64,000 nt of DNA from Proteles cristata cristata. Lineage: Eukaryota; Chordata; Mammalia; Carnivora; Hyaenidae. The notes under the pieces were generated by a model, which was not told where the DNA came from, did not search any database, and saw only the letters and a program-made list of their open reading frames with translations. The position numbers and the translations under genes are program-made. The DNA lies in assembly GCA_017311185.1 (NCBI GenBank), contig JAESUZ010001712.1, positions 3,100,001 to 3,164,000 of the forward strand, read 5' to 3'. Position 1 is the stretch's first letter. Each line of letters opens with the position of its first letter. Positions 55,225-64,000 of the stretch are shown piece after piece.

Positions 55225-55980
55225 AATATTTTAATTGCTTATTATTCTCCACCATAAGGTAGGTGTAATTTGATATTGTTACTTATTTTATTTCCAGCAT
55301 TTATCACTAACAAATGAGTAAATGAATGAATAAACACATGAATGAAAATGTCAGTTGTGACAGTTTCAATAGAGAGATGGGTGTGGAAGCAAAATTCCAT
55401 TTGCTTGTGGTGAGGAAAGTCAGGGAGATATACTGAGATATATAGTTTTTATTGGGTAAGAAACAAGAAACAACCCCAAACACATGAGTTTTTATAAGTG
55501 TTGGCTTTAATTATGGTGATCAGAAAATGAACTGCCATTGTGTCAGGGAATATTCTGGTTTCACAGAGGTAGGAGAAAGTTCTGCTAAGAATAACATTTC
55601 TGTTTATTTTGAGATTGTCTGTTGACCTAGTGGGACTTCAGAGAGATTTAGACGACAAGAAAAGCCTCTGACAGATATCTATGAAAGCTGGATTAAAACA
55701 ATAATATATGCAATCAACTGTGGTCCAAGGGCTTGTAAACCAGTGCCAGATGGAATGCTCAGAGAATTGGGAACAGCGATCTTTATGCAACCAGGTGAGA
55801 CTAATCTGGAGAAGCTTTAGGAAGGAGATAAATTTAAGCTGTTTTGAAAGGGGACTATTCTAGTCAATTGGCAAAGAGTCTTAAAGCACAGGATTAGGCA
55901 TTTTAATTTGATTACTTGAGGTAATTTGGAGCCACCTCAATGTTCTGAGAAGACTTGGTATAAATGTTGTTGGATGACTC
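55225..55980. other. Unassigned, partly ancient repeat
   Basis: Probably continues the ancient repeat of 54156-55017 in its first 200 bp and again near 55795-55960 ('gctgttttgaaaggggacta'). No gene visible. Confidence 0.35.
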
Positions 55981-55983
55981 CTT

Positions 55984-56160
55984 TCAGTAGTTCTTAACTC
56001 TAGTTACGTATTAGAATTACCTACAGATCTCTGAAAAATCCTGGTGCACAGACTGCACCCAAGAACAATTAATGTAGAGATGGGACCCAGCTATTAGAGT
56101 TTTTTTTTTTAAGTTCTCTGGATGATCCCAATAAACAGCCAAAAGTGAGAAGCACTCTTC
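55984..56160 (+). mobile_element. MER5-like hAT relic
   Basis: 'agttcttaactctagttacg', 'ttagaattacctacagatct', 'ctgcacccaagaacaattaa' and 'gttctctggatgatcccaat' then 'gtgagaagcactctt' follow the MER5-type order with a poly-T interruption. Confidence 0.6.
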
Positions 56161-58020
56161 TAAGAGTAGAGAAAACTGCAAGCAAGCAAGAGACTCAAAT
56201 TAGGAAGGTTAGCAAGGAGGCTGGAAATTGGAGTCTGACCTAGCTTAGTGAACAGAAATAAAAGGGTGAAGCTAAATAAAGTATTCTGGAGGAAAGCTTG
56301 GTTGAACTTTGTGATGCATGTCAGTTGCAATTTTTCATAAAGCTATATTCCAGGAGCATCACTGCTCTTATTATGATAGATTAGTTGAAAATGAGACTGT
56401 AACTTGCTTTGCTAAAATTTGGGGCTTGTTCTTTAGTAAAATTCTTCACTTTCTGAAGTAGGAAAGTGGGTCAAAAGAGAAAAGAAAATACAATCATATT
56501 AAAAGTATGGAAGCTTTTGTTTATATTGGAAGGAGGAAATAAAGCCAATGACGGATGATCTGGAATTAAGACTCAAAATTCAGACTTCAAATTGAGTTAT
56601 GGTTAGGATATATTGGGCTGTGGTAAAATTATCCCTCTAGAGTAACCTTGAAGGAAATGAAAAGTTAGACTATTAAGGACACTGGAGAGAAGGATTCCCC
56701 ATCATTTTCAATCATAACATTCCCCTTTCTGGAATGAAGAAGTTGTAACAGATATAGGAAATGGATGGGTAGTGTCTCAGAAATTATGACCTCTTGGAAA
56801 GGTGGGCTGGCAAGCAATGATGAGAGTTCTAATGTTCCTATTAGATCACTTTAAATTTACTCTGGCATGTCCCACCTTTAAAGTTTAGAGGAAGGGCAGA
56901 ATGTCCTAAAGTGGCATATTATTTATAAAAGAGAAGTAGTGTTTCATAATACAACCTGTATATGAGTATTTGAAAATATAGATGCTGAAAGAGAAACTTC
57001 ACTGGCAAGAGAATCCTGAAGAGAAGCAATTGAAGCAATAGTTGTGTAGAAAAATAATTTTTTTCTGGCTCAGAGGATGAGGCTGTCTTACAACTATGAT
57101 AAGCCTACATCTAAGAGCTGCTGTCATTATTTAGAGAATACACTTGGAATTATAAATGAAATGTATTTGTTCCTGTATTCCTGCTCCTTAATGCTGGGTC
57201 CCTAGTACATGCAGAAACGAGGGAGCTGGCCAGGGCTGAGCCTAGCTGTGAGTCAGGGAGGTCTACACGTGACCTGAGAGGCTGAGCCTCCCCTGTCCCT
57301 CCCTCCCTAAAACTTCCTTGTATTTGCAGGGAATGGAGATAGAGTGGGAAGTTAGGGCATTGTTTCCAGAAGACTCTTGAAAAATAAAAGGGGACTATAG
57401 GGATCTAAAACACACCCTGAAATAACATTCACCTCTTTCCCTTCGAGGAGCCCGGGGCACTAGCTGGGGAGGAGGGGACGTGGTGAAGTTGGGGGTCAGA
57501 AGGAGAAGAGAATGAAAGTTCAGAGGCCTGGGTGGGGTGCAGCAGGAACGAGCCCCTGGGTATCTTGTGGGATGCAAATGAGGAAGAAAAGGAAGACTTG
57601 AAAGTTATGCTGAGTCTCTGAGAAGAGAAACCTTATTCTTCCATTCTGCCTCCACCTTGCCTCAGTCTTGGGCGCACCAGCCACGCCGCTTCATTTCATC
57701 GAGCTGGCCTGACTACAGGGAGGGGAACACAACGTGTGTCCAAAGCCACTCTGTACCCTTTAGTAGTACATTCAGGCCTCCTTAAATGCTTCCAATTTCC
57801 CTTCCTTGCGTTTGCTGTTCCAGGAAAGAAGGCTCTCAATTAATGCTGGACAAACTCCCCTTGCATGTTGGTTTGTAAAATTAATGATCCTACTGGAAAA
57901 GTAAATTGATCCTTGAATGCTTGGTTGAGGCTAAGGAGAACACAGAACACTGTGTAGGGAACTGGGCCTTCTTAATACACCCCATCCATAGTATTCTCTC
58001 TTTCTCTCTCTTTTATAATA
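56161..58020. other. Unassigned, repeat-poor sequence upstream of the promoter
   Basis: No gene or named repeat recognised in about 1.9 kb. GC content begins to rise from about 57200. Confidence 0.45.
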
Positions 58021-58560
58021 ACCACACTCACAGAGAGGGGGGAAACTATAGTTTGAAACTCATCTCTGAGTCCAAAAGACCATGATGCACTCACTCACTC
58101 TGCAAACGTCTGTCATATATTATTCTGCTTTGCGGGGGGCTTGTGCAACGAGCCCAAGAGAAGCCAAGAAAGGCTGCACTGAGGAGGCCTCCTGATGGGA
58201 TAGTCCTCACATATCAAGTTTTACTTGCACTTTCTACAATCACAATTTGAAAGGACTGCGGTAAACAAGCTGTACAAATTTTTTTAAGGAAGAACGCAAC
58301 AGCTTTTTCAAAAGCCCCCATCACAGGTCTGACGATTCATAGAGATCTTTAGTGACGAGCTAGATGTTAAAGGAGTCAGAAGTTCTCTGATTGCTCTGCT
58401 GTGTTTTTCTAGCTCCAGCCTCTGCTGCACTGCATTGCTCAGTTCCTTTCAGCTGAAAAATTCAATCTGCGCTCCTGTCAAAATGTGTCATCTCACCCCC
58501 GGACAGTCATCACAGTTCACCATCCTGCATGCAGAGTCAGAGTTGAGGTGGAAAGGATGG
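58021..58560. promoter_or_regulatory. Candidate upstream regulatory region (unproven)
   Basis: Non-repetitive sequence of balanced composition 0.4-0.9 kb upstream of the CpG island. It contains Oct/homeodomain-like AT words between GC-richer blocks ('tgtcatatattattctgctt', 'gcgctcctgtcaaaatgtgt'). Called only because unique sequence next to a CpG-island promoter is often regulatory; nothing here proves function. Confidence 0.25.
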
Positions 58561-59379
58561 CGCAGCTGCCCCTTCTAAGGTCTGGGAAGGCGAGGTGTTT
58601 GGGACGAGCTGCACAACTGGTTAACTGGGGATGTCCAGCAAAGCCGGCTCTGGGAGTTATCACGGGATACCGGATACTCGGTTCTATCGAAAGGGCTCGT
58701 GTCTGTGCATCTCCTCGGGTGTGAATCACTCTCCCCGGTTGGGCCTTCGGGAGAAAATTCACGAAGGACACCATGAGCGTTGTAGACCCAGCATCGGAAC
58801 CAGGGGTGTGTGTGAAGGTGAAGGGAGGAGATTCTCCAGAGGCTTTTCTTCTAGTCTGTTTATCCTTTGTGTCCCAAGACTGGGTTCTTTGAATGTAAAC
58901 TCTTAGAAAGGGCGCAGGGAGGAGCCTCTTTTATGTCCCACGAAGTACCTTGCCTATCGGTAAATGCTGAACGACAGCGGCGATTTTGGCCCGGAAGACC
59001 AGCGCCGATTGGATCTGACCGACACCCCCTCGCGGGCGCGATTCCGGGCCGGGACCTGGAGACCCTGGGAGAGGCCGCCCGGCGCAGGCGGCTCGGTCAG
59101 GCCCCGGCGCCGCGGGCGCAGTCTGCGGGCGCTCGGAGGGGGGCTCCACCTGGCCGCCACGCCGCGGCCGGAGGGGCGGGGCCCGGCTTCCTGGAGGCGG
59201 CGACGCTTCCTCGCGCCCGAGCGCGCGCTCCCCGGCGTCCGGCGCACGCGCGAGGCCGAGAAGGAGCGCGCCCCGGCGGCGGCGGTGGCGGCGGCGCGAG
59301 GAGCAGCGGGAGGAGGGCGGCTGAGGGGAGGCTGGCCGAGCGCGCCGTGGCGGCGGTGGCGGCGGCGGCGCCGGCGACC

Positions 59380-59579
59380 ATAGCCGGGACGGAGTGGGGA
59401 GAGAGGGAGGGGGCGGAGGGAGGGGAAGCGGAGAGGAGTGAGAGCCGCATTTCCAATTCCCAACTGCGAGCCCCGAGTTTGTAGATGGGGCTGCTCGGCG
59501 GCGCCTGCGGCTGAGGGAGAGCAGCAGCGGCGGGCGCAGGGGAGCGGCGGCGTCGCGGAGGCGGCCGAGGTGCGAGCCG
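59380..59579 (+). other. Probable non-coding first exon (5' UTR) of an unidentified gene
   Basis: The right edge is set by a strong splice donor, gccg|gtgagttg, with intron starting at 59580. The 5' edge is unknown; the start given is a rough guess within the CpG island downstream of the (GGC)n tract. The exon contains no long frame that continues through the donor from a well-placed ATG, so it is probably untranslated, with coding exons beyond the window. A nine-codon upstream frame lies at 59485-59514. I cannot identify the gene from this sequence. The absence of SINEs on both sides is typical of promoters of regulated genes. Confidence 0.6.
59485..59514 (+). other. Short upstream open reading frame (uORF) in the candidate first exon
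   Basis: An ATG at 59485 opens nine codons (MGLLGGACG) before TGA at 59512-59514. Context is poor at -3 (t) and good at +4 (g). If the exon call is right this could modestly reduce downstream translation. Translation is not shown. Confidence 0.35.
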
Positions 59580-60275
59580 GTGAGTTGCTGGGGCCCCCAC
59601 GCCTCTGGGGTAACGGTCTCGCCGCGCGCCGCGGCCGGCCCGGGGGCGCCCTGTTGCTCGTCGCGGTGCGCCACGCGGGGACCCTGGCCCGCCCCGCCCC
59701 CTCGGCACCTGGGCTCGGCGCGCGCGGGGGGCCCGGGCGGCGGAGGCGGCGCGGGTGGGGAGGGCTGCTCCGGCGCCCGGCCCGGCCGGCGCAGAAGGGG
59801 CGCGATTTGCCGGGCCCCTGGCTTCCCGGGCTGCGGGCGGGCCGGCGCGCGGCAACGTGTCTGACCCGTGCCGCCCGCCGGCGCGCGGCGCCCAGCTCCC
59901 TGCTCCCTCCACGCGCTCTCCGGCGCGGCCCCGGCTGGGGCAGGGCTGGGGCTGGGGGCGCGCAGGGCCCCCTCCGGGCATGGGGAGCGGTGCGCGGGCG
60001 CCGACACCCTCTGCGGCGGGAGTGGCGTTTAAGGCATGAATGGAGAGCCGCGCCGGGGGGTTGGTGGTTGCTGTGCCTGACACCTTCGGGGTCAGTGCCG
60101 AGAGGGGGCGATTCCGCCGGCTTCTGGCGTGTTCCCGGGCCCCAAGTTCTTGCGGGAGGAGGCTTTCGGCAACTATTGCAGCTACTTCCGAGGCACGAGA
60201 CTCCGTTGGTCAAAGTGGTTGTGGGCCGTGCATACGCTGCTCCGGAGGCGTTTGCAGCTGAGGCAGTGTTTTCCG

Positions 60276-60335
60276 ATCTTCGGTATATAAATCTGGAACC
60301 AGAACATCCTCGGCATATTAATCTGGAACCAGAAC
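60276..60335 (+). repeat. 30-bp imperfect tandem duplication
   Basis: Two adjacent 30-bp units, 60276-60305 and 60306-60335, share 'aatctggaaccagaac' at their ends and differ at three positions (atcttcggtatat / atcctcggcatat, and a/t following). It sits at the downstream edge of the CpG island and is followed by 18 Ts. Confidence 0.95.
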
Positions 60336-60361
60336 GGTGGTGATTTTTTTTTTTTTTTTTT

Positions 60362-63300
60362 AATTGCGAGGTGGAGGGCCGGTAGGGAGTCAATTGAGGG
60401 ATCAAACAGGCCGGTATGGTGGTAGGATGTGGATTAGTTGGTGGATTTTTTTTTTCTTCCAGAAAGACTTTTTAACACTTTATTGGGACTTTAGTTTCAT
60501 CTCAGCAGCACCTGGGATTACAGTAGGAGATTATACCCCTTAAACTTCCATCACTTGGGGCGTGCATTTATGTAAGGGGGCTGGCGACGAAGAGAATTGA
60601 AGGCTGATGGGGAAGCTCAGAAAATTCTCCGCATTACTTATAAACAGCCTGTTAAGGTCAAGCTGGCCACGTTTTACTCTTTCCTACGCTTTGGGGGATT
60701 GTTGGAATTTTACTTTAGGCTTCCTGAATTGGTCTTCTTGTAGATGGCTCACAGCATTTGAGGTGTGTTAAAATGCTCTTCATTTGGAATGTGATTTAGC
60801 AGCCATTTCTACCCTTGAAATCTTTGAAATGGTCGTTTGGAAACTTATCCATATCGAAGATATTAGGCGAGGTAACTATCAATGCAGAGATAGTTGCGGT
60901 ACGTACATATTACAAGGGACCTCAGGTAATAAATGCCCATTTTAGTTATCTATTGTGGAGTTACGGTAAGGTATGAGGCCTGATTGTAGTCCTATCTTCT
61001 GAGGCCTTTTTTACAGTAAACAAAGAACTTTTGTGGGCTGTGTCATTTTGAGGTCATTTGTATCTGAAATCTATCATATATTTAAATACATGTTTAAATA
61101 TATGTTTGCACAACATGTTACTTTTTAAGGTCCAGGTTTCTTTTATTTTAGGCTAGGGTTACATAATATTCAAATGGTAACACTTTTAATTGCTCTATTT
61201 TGTCCTTTGGGATTACACAGTAAATAGCTTTATGAAAAAACATCCAGGAGGTGTGTGTGTGTGTGTGTGTGTGTGTGTCTCCCCGTCTGTGTGTCCTCAT
61301 TGATGCTACTCAATTCCTTTCTTACCTGGAATTTTTAGAGTCGGTTATTTTACGTTCTAGATTAAATAAAGCCTGGAAGAATTAAGGTGCTTGAGTCTGG
61401 TAGTGATATATAAGACTTGTTTTTTGTTCTCTGAGCCAACTGTTGGATGTTTTAAAAAATGAATCATTTTTCTTAAACATTTGAGGGAGCAGTTTGCTTT
61501 TTTCTCATTTCAGGCTGAAATTGTTCCAGAAGACTACACAGCCTGCTTCTCTCCCTCCTTCCCCACTCCCCTTCTTCTTAGCTTGGGATAACCAAGACAA
61601 CCGTAATTGTGTTACCTTTTTAAAAGGCTGCTTTTAAATTGAAGTTGAATATTTCCTATAGTTTTAAAATATATTTTACCATTTTAATAATTGATGGTTA
61701 GAAGACAGCAGATATTTTAACTAAATACCTTTCACATTTTTGACATCCAAGCTTTCATTAAAAGTGAGTAGCAGCAAATTATTACTGAGAGTTGCAAATA
61801 ATACAGGTGCTAGTCAAAGGCTATCTAATTGTAAAAACACCAAGAAAATAAATATTAAAAGAAACAAGACGACCCATTTGTATGTTTTACATCACTTACT
61901 GTATTATAAATTATAGTAGGTCTAGGCGGTTTTGGAAGGAGTGTTTTTGCAGAGTAGACATTAAGTATATAACACTGATAATTTTCTTTTCCAAGGTAAT
62001 TTATTTGGTAAGTGACTAAATTCATATTAGAACTCTACTTCGGGTAAATGTGGTTGACTTACAAAGGTTATGCTGATATTTATTTCAGGAAGAATGAACA
62101 CCTGCCTGTTTTAGATAACACAAATACTGGGTTGTCTGAAGATACTGTTTATTCCTTAAAAAATTATACTGAGAAAAATTATGCTAGTTTTATTTTACGT
62201 GTCGATTCTTTACTTCTGAAAACAGGCTTCACATTTGTGAATATCATAAGAGCATAAAACATAGAATATCTCTTTACTGATAGGTTGCTAGTTTTGAATT
62301 AAAGATTTTCTTTCTTGGAGGCAGCCAGGTTCTGCATAGTGTATTTTGTGGTCATTTTCATAGAAGCTGCAATGATTTCCCCACTATTCTTGTTATTTGT
62401 CTGTGACCACTGGGGGGAGACTATTCACTTTAGGTTGACCATATCCCTCCCTTATATACACTGGCTGCTGCTAATCATCTCTGGGCACTTTGCCAAACTG
62501 CTGGAAATGTGTTGAGGAGGATGTACTCAGAATCAAGTCTTGATCAAGGTGTCTAATGACTTTTATTTTTTTAACTCACACCACACTCGCAAAGTACCTC
62601 TCTTTATAGATTGTGTTATTAACAGTCTACTTTTTGGTCTGTTGTTAAGTGGGCTAACTAACATAACAAAAGATGAGATTCATGACTACATTAGAGCTTT
62701 CAAAGTCTGACTTAACTGACATTTATCTTAGTAGCCGTGTAGGTTTAATTACTTGCCTAGTGTACACAGAAATAAATTGTCTGGAAAGATCTGGAGAAAG
62801 CTCTTTTCCATGAGGTGTTCTGTATCTGAACCTCTTCAAACAGGTTGGTCTTCTATTTTAAAAAGTTTTCAGAGGAAGAGGGATTAAAGCATCCCTTGTA
62901 CCCAATTTCACCACAAAGGAGGAAGTTCTTTTTATTTTTTTGTAGTAGTAAAGGTAAAATTAAAATTCACAACTTTGTTAACTTTGTTGAATTATGTGTG
63001 GCTGTTCTTAAAGTCAGAAATCTGTCTTCCACTTTTTCTCTTCTGATACTATTTAACCTTGGCAATGTTCAATTCAGTAATAGTGAAGGATGTTAAGTTT
63101 ATGGTAGCTTAGAAAGAGCTTAAATTTTTATCTTCTTCCTTAACTAAGACATTTGTACATCCTTAATCATAGTAAATAGGATAGAATATGGAGTAGTTTT
63201 TAGAATTTTATCATCCTAGATTCTTCTTTTTAAATGGCTTTGCTTTCATCCTAAATTAAAAAAATATATTCATGGTATACTAGAAGGGGTATTTTCTGCC

Positions 63301-63589
63301 TAGGAAATGTTCATTTCTAGCTAACTTCAAGATTGTGTCAAATACTTGGGGATGATGATTTCTAAAGGCCTGTTTTGTTAAAGTTAACACTGATTCAAGA
63401 CAATATGAGAATTAAATACAGTGGGTTTTTTTTTATAAAGCTCAAGTTATTTTCAAATCCTTTCCTGCCTACTAATTCCTATACAAGAATTGATCCCTAT
63501 TTCACCATCTTCTATCTTTTCTGCTTAGATCCACTACTCCTTTACCACTTCTTTAACATCCTCCTTATTCTGTCTACATAGCCCTACTT
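60362..63589. other. Unassigned AT-rich sequence in the inferred intron
   Basis: Apart from the (GT)14 tract, no gene, exon or named repeat is recognised in about 3.2 kb, the longest stretch here without a visible transposon. Confidence 0.45.
61251..61278 (+). repeat. (GT)14 microsatellite
   Basis: Fourteen uninterrupted GT units within the inferred first intron. Confidence 0.97.
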
Positions 63590-63965
63590 TTTGTCCCTCA
63601 GAAATGTAATGGTTTGTTCCTGACTTAGGACTTTGTACTCTGCCTGGAATTCTCTTCCTAAAACATTACATGACTGGCTCCTTTTCATCATTTCAAGTTT
63701 CAGTTCAAATATTATCTTCTCAGATAAGCAGTATTATCTAACCACCGCTGTAGAATGACACTATCCTTATTTCTTTCTATCTCATTACCTTAAACTTTTT
63801 TTTTCTGCAAACTGCTTATCACTATCTGAAATTGTGTTTTTATATTATCTGTCTACTCTCACTAGAATATAAGCCCCATGGAAACTGTATCTCTTTTATT
63901 TAACTATATTTCAAGGACTTAAACCTGTTCCTGGCATGCACCTGTCATTAAATAAATATTCCTAC
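63590..63965 (+). mobile_element. L2 LINE 3' end
   Basis: 'actctgcctggaattctctt', 'catgactggctccttttcat', 'agtttcagttcaaatattat', 'cttatcactatctgaaattg', 'ctcactagaatataagcccc' and 'cattaaataaatattcctac' give an almost complete, well-preserved L2 3' terminus. Confidence 0.85.
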
Positions 63966-64000
63966 TTTGAAAATCTGAGGTTCTCTCCTTACTCAGTTTT

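Larger units (their letters stand above)
58960..60270 (+). promoter_or_regulatory. CpG-island promoter, TATA-less
   Basis: Abrupt change to very high GC with dense, undepleted CpG, strongest at 59020-59400 and 59510-60000. No TATA box is seen. Sp1-type GC boxes include gaggggcggggcc (59171-59183) and ccgccccgcccc (59689-59700). ggcgcacgcgcg at 59241-59252 matches 11 of 12 positions of the NRF1 consensus. (GGC)n tracts occur at 59276-59298 and 59348-59373. The island brackets a splice donor at 59580, so transcription of the + strand is inferred. Divergent transcription is also possible, as in many such promoters. Confidence 0.85.
59580..64000 (+). other. Inferred intron 1, continuing past the window end
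   Basis: From the donor at 59580 to the end no acceptable coding exon is recognised on the + strand. Composition falls from CpG-rich to AT-rich by 60.4 kb. The interval holds a 30-bp tandem duplication (60276-60335), poly-T (60344-60361), (GT)14 (61251-61278), an L2 end (63590-63965), and no SINE. The status as intron depends on the exon-1 call. Confidence 0.5.

Noticed and set aside
58931..60405. Long open frames (up to 483 codons on the minus strand and 301 on the plus strand) across the CpG island.
   Set aside because: GC-rich DNA rarely contains stop codons. The frames overlap on both strands in several phases, are rich in Ala/Arg/Pro/Gly, and show no recognisable domain.

Overview
The window is vertebrate, specifically carnivore and most likely felid, nuclear DNA. 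The evidence is about 29 copies of a tRNA-Lys-derived Can-SINE: a head reading gcctgggtggctcag, a B-box reading ggttcgtgggttcgagcccc, a CT-rich body, and an AATAAA-type tail. Several copies carry the variant body 'gctgactgccagctcagagcc' and tail 'tagaaataaataaaacatt' that I associate with cat-family SINEs. Carnivore L1 3' ends and older mammalian L1, L2, MIR, hAT and LTR repeats make up most of the remaining recognisable sequence. I see no bacterial, phage or CRISPR feature. I found no intact protein-coding gene.

Layout. From 1 to about 58 kb the window is intergenic-looking and built from nested repeats. Main blocks are: an old minus-strand L1 (1.2-1.95 kb); an ancient-repeat mosaic (3.8-6.5 kb); L2 (6.6-7.4 kb); a TIR-bearing DNA element split by a SINE (7.45-8.14 kb); a GGAA minisatellite (8.76 kb); a young 5'-truncated L1 with a perfect 17-bp target duplication (8.98-10.8 kb); an old, internally deleted L1 (12.2-17.0 kb) that received two SINEs and a second young L1 tail; an old minus-strand L1 with three SINEs inside and a fourth just beyond it (24.0-26.9 kb); an older plus-strand L1 with a SINE inside (28.1-29.7 kb); a SINE-poor stretch (32.5-46.5 kb) holding MER5, MIR, L2 and L1 relics; and a solo gammaretrovirus-like LTR with a 4-bp target duplication (52.24-52.85 kb).

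The last 8.8 kb lacks SINEs. It contains the only clear gene signal: a TATA-less CpG-island promoter (about 58.96-60.27 kb) and a probable non-coding first exon on the + strand ending at a strong splice donor at 59579/59580. The rest of the window (59.58-64 kb) would then be intron 1. I cannot name the gene from a 5' UTR alone.

Repeat family names come from recognising consensus-like strings by eye, not from alignment, and repeat ends without a stated target-site duplication (TSD) are approximate. The most informative features are the nested insertions, whose TSDs let the order of events be read directly.
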